NCBI RefSeq assembly: GCF_002104765.1 | Contig: NZ_NCXM01000010.1 | Location: 124,001 to 188,000, forward strand | From: Mycolicibacterium vulneris | GTDB taxonomy: Bacteria > Actinomycetota > Actinomycetes > Mycobacteriales > Mycobacteriaceae | Reading direction: 5' to 3' | DNA: 64,000 nt | Shown: one piece after another, positions 17,354 to 26,171 of the stretch | Position numbering within the stretch: position 1 is the stretch's first letter | Layout: each line of letters begins with the position of its first letter | Position numbers and translations under genes: made by a program | The notes under the pieces: generated by a model | Database searches by the model: none | Seen by the model: only the letters and a program-made list of their open reading frames with translations | What the model was told of the DNA's origin: nothing

Positions 17354-18244
17354 TCACGCACGAGAGTTGGCCTGCGGCCAAGCGGCTACTGCCGTCAGGT
17401 TCCCTTCGTCAATGGAGCCACCCAGGGCCGCTTTGAGCAACCCGAACTTGGATCTGACATGCACCTCGTCGTCGGCGCGCCCAACGACGAAAGACAGCGC
17501 CCACACGAAGGTCAAGGCCAATCCCAAAGTGACCAGCCAGGCCGCATGGGTCATCCACAGTGGCGCGTTGCGGTTGAGCGCCGTCCACACCGGCCATGCC
17601 GCCGCACCATTGCCGATCCCGTCAGCCATGGGTATGAAGGCGATGACGAGCGCCAATCTCCAACCCGGCAGGTGTGGACGCAAACGATAGATCAGACTCC
17701 CGGCGGTCAGTGGCATGAGCGGATTTACGCACACCCACCACAGTGGAAGTCCCCAGAAATTCAATGGCTGCGGTCCGTAGTATTCGTAGGCCCCCATGAG
17801 GACTCCCGGACTTTCGAGCCAGATATTGATGAAGACGTCGATCAGATAGATCGCGAAGACCATCCGGCGGGTGATTCCCACGCTGAAGATTCGGTAGGCA
17901 AGGTAGGCCAGTCCGCCGACGTACCAGATGTAGACGAAGTTGATGAACAGCGGGAAGTCTCTGCCCATTGAGAAAAACGTCGTCGTGGCTGCCCCCTGCC
18001 GGATGTAGCAAAGACCGAGAGTGTCGACGATCGGCTCGAACAGACAAGCGATCCCGCCGCCGACCAGACAGTACGTCAGTAACGGCCCGCGTCCGTTCAG
18101 CAGGTGTTTGATGGCGAAAAAACAGCCGATCAGGACTGGCACCCCCAGAAAAATCGTGAACAACACCTCGGGCAGAAAGGGCATCGGAGTCTTCGGGTGC
18201 ACGGGGACGGGGTGCGCGGCCAGGATCAGGTAACGGGGGGTCAT
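17354..18244 (-). CDS. Polytopic membrane protein of unknown function
   Basis: 296 residues with about seven hydrophobic spans, the first near residues 27-45 ('VLFTIFLGVPVLIGCFFAIK') and the last near 235-258. Charged loops lie between, and the C-terminus is hydrophilic. Conserved-looking polar or aromatic residues within spans ('LFEPIVDTLG', 'YEYYGP', 'GNGAAAWPVW') suggest a small-molecule-binding membrane protein rather than a pure anchor. ATG 18244 is preceded by GGAGAGAGA. It ends 105 bases from the convergent adenylate cyclase. I do not recognise the family. Confidence 0.7.
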   Translation of the reverse strand: MTPRYLILAAHPVPVHPKTPMPFLPEVLFTIFLGVPVLIGCFFAIKHLLNGRGPLLTYCLVGGGIACLFEPIVDTLGLCYIRQGAATTTFFSMGRDFPLFINFVYIWYVGGLAYLAYRIFSVGITRRMVFAIYLIDVFINIWLESPGVLMGAYEYYGPQPLNFWGLPLWWVCVNPLMPLTAGSLIYRLRPHLPGWRLALVIAFIPMADGIGNGAAAWPVWTALNRNAPLWMTHAAWLVTLGLALTFVWALSFVVGRADDEVHVRSKFGLLKAALGGSIDEGNLTAVAAWPQANSRA

Positions 18245-18688
18245 TCTCTCTCCATCGCCCGTCGATGCGTGTGGATGCTCGATCAGGAGTCACGTGGCCC
18301 TCGGCGGGCTGTTCGGGGCACCAACCGCACTCCGCCGGCTCAGCATAACGCCCGACTGAACGTATTTTCAAGCCTGAACTGCAATTCATAACGCTGGCCG
18401 TCGCCGCGGTAGTACGCCGAGTTCGGAGTGCTGGACGCAGACGCCACCCGACACACAGCAGCCCCGATAGAGAAGGTTTCTAATATGAAATAAACCTTCA
18501 GACCTGAGTCCCGGCGCGATTGCGCCAACAACTCAATGCGCAGAAAATCGGCGAAAGCCGCTGCGATGGAGGATGATCGGCAGGACGTCAGGATGAAGTG
18601 AGTTCCCAGCAACCGCGCACCATGCATGTGGTCTTCCGCGAGCGGACTCAGGCCCAAAGTGGCCGGATCGCCAACTTCGGCCAGGTGG
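18245..18688. other. Intergenic region with no supported gene
   Basis: It separates the membrane-protein gene from the NUDIX gene, both leftward. A leftward frame of 105 codons (18340-18657) is open but has no clear ribosome-binding site and no protein features I trust. The region probably holds the membrane-protein promoter. Confidence 0.45.
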
Positions 18689-19348
18689 TCACGGCTCGAT
18701 CCGCGGCTCTACGATGGCCGCCACTCGGGTGGCGCGCCCACGCAGTACCACTTCCGCGAATTGATAGAGCACCGCTCCGGTAGCAGCGTGGATGACGATA
18801 CCGAGCAGCGGGAACTCGATCAACCGCATCGCGGTCTCGGGATCTTGTGGAAATCGCGGCGTCACCAGCAGATCGGCCAGCGGTACGAAGTACGCGTTAG
18901 CGACCTCGTCAGGGTTGGGTTGAACCGTTGGGTGACCGTCCGCCCAGCACACGATGGTGCTCATGAGATACCCGGAGCGCGTCACGTAATCATCGAGTCG
19001 CCCCAGCACATCCTGACGCTGCAACACGATCCCCGTCTCTTCGGCGAGTTCGCGTAGCCCGGTGGCAATTACGTCCTCCCCCGGCTCAGATCGCCCGCCC
19101 GGCAGCGCGTACTGGCCAGGATCACGACGCAATCCCGGTGCTCGCTCAATGACCCAGATACCGAATTCGTCGCCATGACGGTGAACGACGATCACCACGG
19201 TCGCCCGGCGCAGCCCGTCGCCGCCGAGCACCCGATACGAGAAGCGTTGCAGCGCAGCGACGATGGCATCACGTACCAAGCCCGAAGGCACCGTTCCCAC
19301 TTCCGGGCCTGCGCCGTTGACCGCGGCGTCGGTCGATGGGTCAATCAC
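18689..19348 (-). CDS. NUDIX hydrolase
   Basis: 219 residues. The NUDIX box is complete: 'GRSEPGEDVIATGLRELAEE' followed by TGI, matching Gx5Ex7REUxEExGU. Family members hydrolyse nucleoside-diphosphate-linked compounds; the length and 'LPGGRSEPGED' are similar to CoA/NADH pyrophosphatase-like enzymes. The ATG overlaps the stop of the NmrA-like gene by 4 bases (ATGA), so the two are coupled. A C-terminal hydrophobic stretch ('EFPLLGIVIHAATGAVLYQF') is unusual for a soluble NUDIX enzyme and may be a membrane-associating helix. Confidence 0.87.
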   Translation of the reverse strand: MIDPSTDAAVNGAGPEVGTVPSGLVRDAIVAALQRFSYRVLGGDGLRRATVVIVVHRHGDEFGIWVIERAPGLRRDPGQYALPGGRSEPGEDVIATGLRELAEETGIVLQRQDVLGRLDDYVTRSGYLMSTIVCWADGHPTVQPNPDEVANAYFVPLADLLVTPRFPQDPETAMRLIEFPLLGIVIHAATGAVLYQFAEVVLRGRATRVAAIVEPRIEP

Positions 19349-20214
19349 GGCGTATTCACCGGCGGACCGTATTCTCGTGCGACCACGTCTTCGATTGTCG
19401 CCGGGGGCCGTCCTAGGAGTTGGGTCAGCACGAACGGGTTGCCGCGAAATCCGTGCCGGTCGTAATGGGCGTAGGTGGATATCATGTCCGCGGCCGCTCG
19501 CGGGTCTTCAGCCGCTCGGGGTGGCAGCGGGCCGCTGGCGACCGGAACTGTGCACGCCTGCAGATCCTTTCCGCACGCCCGGCCGAGCGCTTCGACCGCC
19601 CGGCGCATCGTCACAGCCGGGCCGGCTAGCTCGTAGCTGGCATAATCGTGTGCGCCAAGCTCGAGCAATGTCCGCAAGGCCACAGCGGCCCAGTCATCGA
19701 GATCGATGATCGAAATGTCGGCGTCGATGTCGAACGGAATCCTCACGGTGTTGCCCTGCGTCGAGCCGAACAAGGCCAGCGCCACTTGCGCATACATCGA
19801 CGGCTGCAAGATGGTCCAGCTCAGAGAGCTGGCGCGCAGCACCGCTTCCACACTGGCCTTGCGCTGGTGGTTGCGCAGGAAGGGCGTATTGGCGTGCAGC
19901 ACCGAGTGATAAACAAACCGCTCCACGCCCGCGGCTTCGGCTGCGTGAATGGCGTTGATGAGATATTGGTCCTCACGAGGATGCAAGGCAGGCGGGATTG
20001 CATACACCACGGAGGCATTCGCCATGGCCGAAGCCAAGGTCGAAGGTTGGCCCAGGTTCGCGACGATCGGGGCAGGCGCTCCGGCCTCGACCAAGCGGGT
20101 CGTCCCCACTTCGCTGTGGCTGACAACGCGATAGTTGGCTCGCGCGGTATTTAGAGCGCGAACCAAACGGAGACCAGCCGCGCCGGCTGCACCGATGAGA
20201 ACGATCTCGCTCAC
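19345..20214 (-). CDS. NmrA-like NAD(P)-binding protein
   Basis: 289 residues from the GTG at 20214, which has GGAG 4 bases upstream and begins directly with the Rossmann strand 'SEIVLIGAAGAAGLRLVRAL'. Longer upstream frames add 51 low-quality residues and are not used. Other features are 'VYAIPPALHPREDQYLINAI', 'VERFVYHSVLHANTPF' and 'LSWTILQPSMYAQ', typical of NmrA/HSCARG-type redox sensors and atypical short-chain reductases. Coupled to the NUDIX gene; divergent from the tetR gene, which is 247 bases away and probably controls it. Confidence 0.85.
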   Translation of the reverse strand: MSEIVLIGAAGAAGLRLVRALNTARANYRVVSHSEVGTTRLVEAGAPAPIVANLGQPSTLASAMANASVVYAIPPALHPREDQYLINAIHAAEAAGVERFVYHSVLHANTPFLRNHQRKASVEAVLRASSLSWTILQPSMYAQVALALFGSTQGNTVRIPFDIDADISIIDLDDWAAVALRTLLELGAHDYASYELAGPAVTMRRAVEALGRACGKDLQACTVPVASGPLPPRAAEDPRAAADMISTYAHYDRHGFRGNPFVLTQLLGRPPATIEDVVAREYGPPVNTP

Positions 20215-20383
20215 CGCACTCCATTCCCCGCTCGGCGACGCGAATTGCTGCGCTGGCGACTCTGCAACCGCCCACGCGGAAATCGCACGGCGGCGAGCGG
20301 TGGACCCGGTCCCTGATTGGGTCGTTGACGGGCTTGAAGGGTAACCGCTGCCCCACAGCGTGGTCAACGAGCTGGTCAGGAAT

Positions 20384-20398
20384 TAATCATACGCGTAA
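20384..20398. promoter_or_regulatory. Candidate TetR operator
   Basis: TAATCATACGCGTAA contains the 8-base palindrome TACGCGTA (20390-20397) and lies 64 bases before the tetR start in the divergent gap with the NmrA-like gene. It matches the element at 8751-8765 at 11 of 15 bases. Position fits autoregulation. Confidence 0.35.
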
Positions 20399-20461
20399 GC
20401 TGCTGATGAACCTGCTGGGTTCCGCATTCGGTAGATCCAGCGCGAGGAGATCGGGGAGACG

Positions 20462-21220
20462 GTGGGACCCTCCGACGGCGCTAGGCCGGCGCGTCTCAAG
20501 CGGCAACGCTCAGAAGAGAATTCATCGAGTCTGCGTAGGGATCTCGTTGAGAACCGAATGTATGCCACTGCAACCGAATTGTTCGCACAGCGCGGTTTTG
20601 CCGGAACCAGCTTGCAGGACATCGCCGACGCAATGGGTATCACCAGACCTGCGCTCTACTACTACGTCAAGAGCAAGGACGATCTGCTGGCTCGACTCAT
20701 CGCCGAGATCACTGCAGGCAATACCGCGCAGATCTGCGAAGTCGCAGAAGATGCCACCCTGGACCCGGTCGCAAAGCTCTCGCGGATCGCCGAGATCATG
20801 GCGCTCAACCGAGCACTGCAACCGTCGCGGTTCGTCTTGCTTGCGCGCTCCGAAGCGGCTCTTCCGACCGACCTGGCCACGATCCACGAAACAACCAAGC
20901 GCACAATGCTGCACACTCTCATCGGCGTGATCCGTGACGGCGTCGACACTCGCCACTTTCGCTATGTGGAGCCGCGGTTGGCGGCGTTGCAGATCATCGG
21001 CATGTGCAACTGGGTCGCATGGTGGTTTCACGAGGAGGACGCGTCAAGCGCCGAGATCGTCGCTGCCGACATCGCCGATCTCGTCGTTGCGGGTCTGGCG
21101 CAGTCAGGCGAACGAGCGCCGGCCGCGAGCGGGCCCCGCGCGGCGCTGGACTTGCTGCGCCGCGACCTGGACTATCTCGAACACCTCATCGGTGACTCCG
21201 AACAGCCCGAGGCGATGTAG
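20462..21220 (+). CDS. TetR-family transcriptional regulator
   Basis: 252 residues. The DNA-binding helix-turn-helix is at about 40-75: 'ATELFAQRGFAGTSLQDIAD' then 'AMGITRPALYYYVKSKDDLL'. The C-terminal domain is helical, with Trp-rich 'MCNWVAWWFHEED' that may line a ligand pocket. The GTG start is 6-10 bases after a GGGGAG stretch. The gene is divergent from NmrA-NUDIX and close to both catabolic operons, so it may sense an aromatic or acyl-CoA intermediate. This is inferred from location only. Confidence 0.9.
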   Translation: MGPSDGARPARLKRQRSEENSSSLRRDLVENRMYATATELFAQRGFAGTSLQDIADAMGITRPALYYYVKSKDDLLARLIAEITAGNTAQICEVAEDATLDPVAKLSRIAEIMALNRALQPSRFVLLARSEAALPTDLATIHETTKRTMLHTLIGVIRDGVDTRHFRYVEPRLAALQIIGMCNWVAWWFHEEDASSAEIVAADIADLVVAGLAQSGERAPAASGPRAALDLLRRDLDYLEHLIGDSEQPEAM

Positions 21221-21446
21221 CGTTTCCGTGCCTCCTCATCATTCCCGAAATGGCCTGGTTAGCTTGGCATTTGAAGCGGGCACAGACCTCGTTCAATCCG
21301 CAGCAGCTGCGGGCCTCACCACAACGCCCCGAGAGGCTGATGAAACGAAGCGCGGCGCTACAGAAGTTGATCCCTGCCACCTCATCCGTCGCCGATCTCC
21401 AGCCATGGCCGAGCCCCGGTACTGTTTCACCGACGAATTCAAGCCG

Positions 21447-21850
21447 ATGACGGCTCAGAGCCCTTCGTGGACCTTGCCAGACGATTCCATGCCGCGGCCC
21501 CCGGCGGCCACGCCAAGGCTGGTCGAGACGGTCGGTGAACTCGGCGCTGCGTGGTTCACCGAGGTGTTATGCGGGAGCGGTACTTTGCAACCGGCCAGAC
21601 GGTAACGGCTGCGGATGTCCAATTGATCGGTACCGGACAGGTTGATATGTCGGACTTGTTTCGACAGTTCGGAATCTTGGCCCGACAAGAGTGCAATGAC
21701 GTCGATGCCAGTGACTGCTTCCGCCAGGCGTTCGACGTCGCGGAGCGGATGGGCGACGGCGGCGAGCCCTGGACGGCCTTCGTCGGAGAGAACGATTCAG
21801 ATCCCACAAAAGTGCGGAGCAGAGGACTAGCATCTATACCGTGCATGTGA
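21447..21850 (+). pseudogene. Phosphotransferase-like gene fragment, frameshifted
   Basis: Starting at ATG 21447 the frame reads 'MTAQSPSWTLPDDSMPRPPA' and 'VGELGAAWFTEVL', which resembles the N-terminus of APH-type phosphotransferases. It stops at 21605. The continuing sense lies in another frame as 'ATGQTVTAADVQLIGTGQVD', like the usual 'VTxVexxPIGTGQ' segment. After about 21690 the sequence ('ECNDVDASDCFRQAFDVAER') no longer resembles that family. The kinase core is absent. I read this as a decayed and truncated gene; the assignment rests on short motifs. Confidence 0.4.
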
Positions 21851-21900
21851 GGGAAGAAACGTAGCGCCCGTCGCTCCGTAGGGCATGAATCGAGCCTGCG

Positions 21901-22116
21901 ATGCGGAAGCTGGTCGCGACACTGATGGCCGTTGGGGCCGTGATGCTCAGCGGGGCTGTCGCCCGCGCCGAGAACCGGCAGCCGCCTCCTCCTCCCGCCC
22001 CCTCGTTCTACGCACCGAAGTGCCTGAGTTTCGACCCGAACCCACCGGCGCACTGGAACTGGCTGCCCTGCGGATGGACAACGGACGGCAAGCGGTGGTT
22101 TCCGCCGCGGCCGTAG
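21901..22116 (+). CDS. Small exported proline/tryptophan-rich protein
   Basis: 71 residues. A signal peptide is clear: 'MRKLVATLMAVGAVMLSGAV', then ARA before the likely cut. The mature part of about 45 residues is rich in Pro and Trp ('PPPPPAPSFYAPKC', 'HWNWLPCGWTTDGKRW') with two Cys that could pair. It is probably a small cell-wall or secreted mycobacterial protein. Function unknown; ribosome-binding site weak. Confidence 0.55.
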   Translation: MRKLVATLMAVGAVMLSGAVARAENRQPPPPPAPSFYAPKCLSFDPNPPAHWNWLPCGWTTDGKRWFPPRP

Positions 22117-22175
22117 CCGATACCCCCTGACGCAGACCGGCGACGACGGCCGCGCGAAAAACCCTCAGGCGCTGG

Positions 22176-22562
22176 CTAACTCGCTTTGAGGTGCCCGCCT
22201 CCCCGGCAGCTAACGCCGCAGACGCCCGCATCCCCCCGGGCGTCTGCTAGCGAAAGTGCCTGGTCGATCGGAACACCACTGCAATCGAGGCCGTTGACCA
22301 CGAGGCCCAGGCTGATCGCGCCGTCGGCACGGGTGCCTTCGATGCATACCTCGATGTCTCGGAGCCCCGGCCTGCCCGCGGTCCAGAAGTCCGGCCGGTG
22401 GCCGTCGAACACCGTGTGGGCGTCCGCACCTTCCACGTCCTCCCGCGAGGATAGCTCTCGTGCCGACGACACCGGCACATCGTCGGGCAAGGCCGCCGCC
22501 GCGAGAGGAGTGAGCGGGTCCGCGAGGCCGCAACAATCGTCGTGATACTTCAAGGCGATCAT
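22176..22562 (-). CDS. Conserved-looking hypothetical protein downstream of the DUF4185 gene
   Basis: 128 residues. ATG 22562 has a strong AGGAGG 7 bases upstream, which supports a real gene. It starts 46 bases after the stop of the DUF4185 gene, same strand. The sequence has several Cys ('HDDCCGLADP', 'LDCSGVPIDQ', 'AGVCGVSCRGGG'), no signal peptide and no membrane span. I do not recognise a family. Confidence 0.55.
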   Translation of the reverse strand: MIALKYHDDCCGLADPLTPLAAAALPDDVPVSSARELSSREDVEGADAHTVFDGHRPDFWTAGRPGLRDIEVCIEGTRADGAISLGLVVNGLDCSGVPIDQALSLADARGDAGVCGVSCRGGGHLKAS

Positions 22563-22608
22563 CGTCGCCCTCCTCTCACTGGGCCATCGTTGTTCGACGG
22601 CAACGGCT

Positions 22609-24144
22609 CTACGGCAGCACGGTGTGCATCAGCATCACGTCGTATGCCGACCACAACGACAGGTTGAAGTACAGGTCTCGTCCGGACGACCAGGGGTGGA
22701 TCATCGGCGCATAGATACCGCCGGGCATCTGGAAAGAGGACACCAGCGGTTGCTCGGGACTCCATGGCCCTTGCGGCGTCGGTGCGGTCCTGGCCACGAC
22801 GTCGTTGCTGCCGCCGTCGGTGTAGAGCACCAGGTATTGCTTGAGATAACTGTTGTACTGAGCCGACATTTCGCCGACCGGCCCCGGGAAAATCGGTGTC
22901 GCCGCGCCGGGATTGTTCGCCACCCAGTGGCCGCCGTTGTCGCCGTTCCAGTACTGGTACTTGGTCAGGTCGGGCAGTTGATTCGGTGGGACGCGCGAGA
23001 GGAATGCCGCGCCGCCGCGTCCCGACGGGGTGCCGAACTGGTAGAGGTAGCCGTCGTTCCCCTTCATGAACGCGCCCATCTGGAAGTTTTCATTCCCCGG
23101 CGTAAACCCGGCTCCCGGAATGGCATCCGGTGAGGCAGTGCGAATGGTGGTCGGGAAGATCCCCCAGTTCTGGCCATTGTCGTTGGACCGGGCGATCGCC
23201 GAGTAGTTCGTCGACCATTCGCCGTCACGGCCCCACTGGCGGATGGACATGTAGCTCATGTACTGGGTTCTGCCCATGGACATCGCCGCGGTCGGGATGA
23301 TGCCCGTCTCGTGCGCCGCCTTGTGGATGGTGTTGACGACCTGCTTGGAAAGTCCGGGCGCCCACACCGGCGAGCCAGAATATCTGTCGTTCGGCACACC
23401 GTCGGCGATGTGAATCCCCTTGGACAGATCGTGGTCGTTGCTGCGGAACAGGGTGTTGTAGCGCCATTGCTGGCCGTGCACCTTGCAATAGCCGAAGGTG
23501 TCCCCGAAGGCCATCAGTACCTGGCGATTACCGGGATCGCCGTTGTCCCAGGCGATCCCGAGGTCGGTGCCGGAGATGCTGAAACGTTGCAGGGTCTTGT
23601 TGGGGCCGTTCGGTCCGGTCACCCAGTCGACGAGCGATGTCGGAGCCCCCGCTATCGAAGGGGGCGGCGGTCCCGGCTCGGGTTGCGGCTGTGGTTGTGG
23701 CCGCGGCATCGGCGCGGCGTTCGGGCGCAGCTGGTTGGCGTTCGGCGGCACCGGGACGCCGGGCGCGGGAGGATTGGGCCCGGGCGGCAACACCTCGGCT
23801 TGCGGGTACATCGGCGCGGACGGGTCGGGCCCCTCGGCTCGCGGGTGCACCGGTGCGGAGTACTGCCGGCCCGGCGCGGCCGGCTTGAGCAATGACGAGA
23901 TCAGCGGACCCAGCCGCGGTAGCGGCGCCTGGTCATTCGTGTGCGAGGGTCTGCGCCCGGTTGGCGGCTGGACGACCGGCTGAGGTGCGGGCATGGCCGG
24001 CGGCGCGGCGGGAGGATCGACGTTCGCTTCGGGCGCCCCGCACGGTGTGGCGTTTGCAATTGGCGCGGGCCCGATCACGAGGACGAATCCGATAGCGGCC
24101 GCCGACGCCATCGATAGCGACACACTTCGCAGGAACGCCGACAT
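22609..24144 (-). CDS. Exported DUF4185 (GH183-type, D-arabinan-active) protein
   Basis: 511 residues: signal peptide 1-32 ending in IANA, a Pro-rich linker to about 165, then a five-bladed beta-propeller-like DUF4185 domain. Candidate catalytic acids lie in 'SGTDLGIAWDNGD' (D194, D200) and 'LMAFGDTFGYC' (D215). DUF4185 members have been shown to be endo-D-arabinofuranases (CAZy GH183) that cut mycobacterial arabinogalactan and lipoarabinomannan, so this may remodel or recycle the organism's own wall. AAAGG is 6 bases before the ATG. The linker probably spans or binds the wall. Family assignment is strong; activity is inferred. Confidence 0.82.
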   Translation of the reverse strand: MSAFLRSVSLSMASAAAIGFVLVIGPAPIANATPCGAPEANVDPPAAPPAMPAPQPVVQPPTGRRPSHTNDQAPLPRLGPLISSLLKPAAPGRQYSAPVHPRAEGPDPSAPMYPQAEVLPPGPNPPAPGVPVPPNANQLRPNAAPMPRPQPQPQPEPGPPPPSIAGAPTSLVDWVTGPNGPNKTLQRFSISGTDLGIAWDNGDPGNRQVLMAFGDTFGYCKVHGQQWRYNTLFRSNDHDLSKGIHIADGVPNDRYSGSPVWAPGLSKQVVNTIHKAAHETGIIPTAAMSMGRTQYMSYMSIRQWGRDGEWSTNYSAIARSNDNGQNWGIFPTTIRTASPDAIPGAGFTPGNENFQMGAFMKGNDGYLYQFGTPSGRGGAAFLSRVPPNQLPDLTKYQYWNGDNGGHWVANNPGAATPIFPGPVGEMSAQYNSYLKQYLVLYTDGGSNDVVARTAPTPQGPWSPEQPLVSSFQMPGGIYAPMIHPWSSGRDLYFNLSLWSAYDVMLMHTVLP

Positions 24145-24816
24145 GTAGCACCTTTCGAGGGGTAGGACACCGCGTTGACGTCCTCTAGCTGGCCCATGTG
24201 ACGATAGTGATTTACGGGGCGGATGTGACCAGTGATGAGCTGATAGGTATCCATCCGTGACCGTGTCGCAACGCAGCGATCCCCGCCGTCAGCGCACCCT
24301 CGGGGTGATTAGCTCACCGCTCATATGGGCAGCTGGAAAGCGTTGTCAGCTTTGCCGCAGCCGCGGCCACACTGGACCACCCGGCTCCCGGCACGGTGCC
24401 AGGATGGACTCCGGAACCGTCCCACCGGGGCCTGGTGCCCGTACGCCTGAAGCCGGCTTGTCGCTACGACGCGGGCACCGCTTCACCCGATCCCGCGGCA
24501 GCGGCGCGGGGGCTGCGGGGTGCCGGCGGAAGCGACATCGACTTTGCTGGGGGCCGCCGGACCGCCGCCGAAGAGCGGCGCGACCCGCCGATCCCCATTC
24601 GGTACGGGCGCACCACATTGCCGCAGCTCAGCCTTGCGCGCGAGGGCACCGTCGAGCACTCTGTTGCACACACGCAAAACGAGATTCGTCATTCGCCCCG
24701 CGCAACGCGAAAGACATGTCACACTCAAACAGATTGGGTCAGCATGTTTGTCGACCGTCATCGGTGGCAATGATCCAACAGAGGCGAGTGCGTCGGCCGG
24801 CCTTCGCGCCCGTCTA
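24145..24816. other. Long region without a convincing protein gene
   Basis: The first ~110 bases carry the DUF4185 promoter. Rightward frames between 24257 and 24817 are open for up to 186 codons, but their composition is Arg/Pro-rich, as expected from chance in GC-rich DNA, and they lack ribosome-binding sites. The region ends at an intrinsic terminator, which leaves room for an untranslated RNA. Confidence 0.4.
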
Positions 24817-24860
24817 GGTCCCGTCGGTTCAGCCCGAGAGCCGACGGGGCCGCCCTTTTT
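24817..24860 (+). terminator. Intrinsic terminator with no obvious upstream gene
   Basis: GGTCCCGTCGG (24817-24827) pairs with CCGACGGGGCC (24841-24851), 11 base pairs with one G-T, enclosing a 13-base loop; TTTTT follows at 24856-24860. The T-tract lies only on the rightward side, so the signal acts on a rightward transcript. Intrinsic terminators this clear are uncommon in mycobacteria. Confidence 0.65.
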
Positions 24861-24932
24861 GGGCCCTTTCGCCGACCTACGCCGGTCGCACTCCGGTCGC
24901 CAATAGGCCTCAACAACCCCGCGGTGCGGGAG

Positions 24933-24938
24933 TACCGT
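24933..24938 (+). promoter_or_regulatory. -10 hexamer for a leaderless Rv0914c-type mRNA
   Basis: TACCGT, then 6 bases, then the ATG at 24945. A start site about 6-7 bases after the hexamer would fall on or beside the start codon. No Shine-Dalgarno sequence precedes the ATG. Confidence 0.5.
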
Positions 24939-24944
24939 CGGCGT

Positions 24945-26171
24945 ATGGATCGGTCGCCCGGCGTATGGATTCTCGGCGGTTACCAAAGCGATTTCGCTCG
25001 CAACCTGACCAGAGAGGGCCGCGACTTCGCCGCGCTGACGGCCGAGGTCGTCGACGCCACACTGATCGCCGCCAGGATCGATGCGGGAGACATCGGGGTG
25101 GTGCACGTCGGCAACGCCTTCGGCGAGATGTTCGCGCGGCAGGGTCACCTCGGGGCGATGCCGGCCACGGTATGCGACGGCCTCTGGGATACCCCGGCCT
25201 CGCGGCACGAAGCGGCGTGCGCGTCCGGCAGCGTGGCGGCGCTGTCGGCGATGGCGGACCTGCGCTCGGGCGCGTACGACAGCGCGCTGGTGGTGGGCGT
25301 CGAGCTGGAGAAGACCGTCCCCGGCGACACCGCCGCGCAGCATCTGGGCGCCGCCGCGTGGACCGGTCACGAGGGGGCCGACGCGCGCTACCTGTGGCCG
25401 TCCATGTTCACCCAAGTGGCCGAGGAATACGACCGGCGGTATGGCCTGGACGACGCGCACCTGCGCGCCATCGCCCGGCTGAACTTCGCCAACGCGCGGC
25501 GCAACCCCAACGCCCAGACCCGCGAATGGAGCGTCCCCGATCCGATCACCGACGACGACGCGACCAACCCGATCACCGAAGGCCGGTTACGCAGATTCGA
25601 CTGCAGCCAAATGACCGACGGCGGTGCGGGATTGGTGCTTGTCAACGACGCCTATCTGCGCGAGCACCCCGATGCGCGCCCGATCGGGCGCATCGACGGC
25701 TGGGGTCATACCACCGTCGGGCTGGGCCTGCAGCAGAAATTGGACCGCGCCGACGGCGACCCCTATGTCCTGCCCCACGTGCGGGCCGCGGTGCTCGACG
25801 CGCTGCGTCGCGCGCAGCGCGGCCTCGACGACGTCGACGGATTCGAAGTCCATGACTGTTTCACCCCCAGCGAGTACCTGGCGATCGACCACATCGGGCT
25901 GGCCGGCCCGGGCGAATCGTGGAAGGCCATCGAGAACGGTGAGATCGAGATCGGCGGCCGGCTGCCGATCAACCCCAGCGGCGGACTGATCGGTGGCGGA
26001 CATCCGGTCGGAGCGTCCGGCGTGCGGATGCTGCTCGACGCGGCCAAGCAGGTCAGCGACGCCGCAGGCGAGTATCAGGTCGAAGGAGCCCAGACCTTCG
26101 GCACCCTGAATTTCGGCGGGAGCACCGCCACCACAGTGAGTTTCGTCGTCAGCGGCACCGAAGGCGTGTGA
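24945..26171 (+). CDS. Thiolase / lipid-transfer protein (Rv0914c-like)
   Basis: 408 residues of the thiolase superfamily, SCP-x/acetyl-CoA acetyltransferase branch. The nucleophile Cys is in 'HEAACASGSVAALSAM'; the second-site His is in 'EVHDCFTPSEYLA'; the C-terminal site is 'NPSGGLIGGGHPVGASGVRM'. The usual final Cys-x-Gly of condensing thiolases is replaced near 'ALNFGG' by 'GTLNFGGSTATT', as in non-decarboxylating SCP-x relatives. I use ATG 24945, supported by the leaderless promoter. First gene of a three-gene rightward operon with a carotenoid oxygenase and a VOC gene. Confidence 0.9.
   Translation: MDRSPGVWILGGYQSDFARNLTREGRDFAALTAEVVDATLIAARIDAGDIGVVHVGNAFGEMFARQGHLGAMPATVCDGLWDTPASRHEAACASGSVAALSAMADLRSGAYDSALVVGVELEKTVPGDTAAQHLGAAAWTGHEGADARYLWPSMFTQVAEEYDRRYGLDDAHLRAIARLNFANARRNPNAQTREWSVPDPITDDDATNPITEGRLRRFDCSQMTDGGAGLVLVNDAYLREHPDARPIGRIDGWGHTTVGLGLQQKLDRADGDPYVLPHVRAAVLDALRRAQRGLDDVDGFEVHDCFTPSEYLAIDHIGLAGPGESWKAIENGEIEIGGRLPINPSGGLIGGGHPVGASGVRMLLDAAKQVSDAAGEYQVEGAQTFGTLNFGGSTATTVSFVVSGTEGV

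Noticed and set aside
18340..18657. Small leftward gene of 105 codons
   Set aside because: No ribosome-binding site, no recognisable protein and low codon bias.
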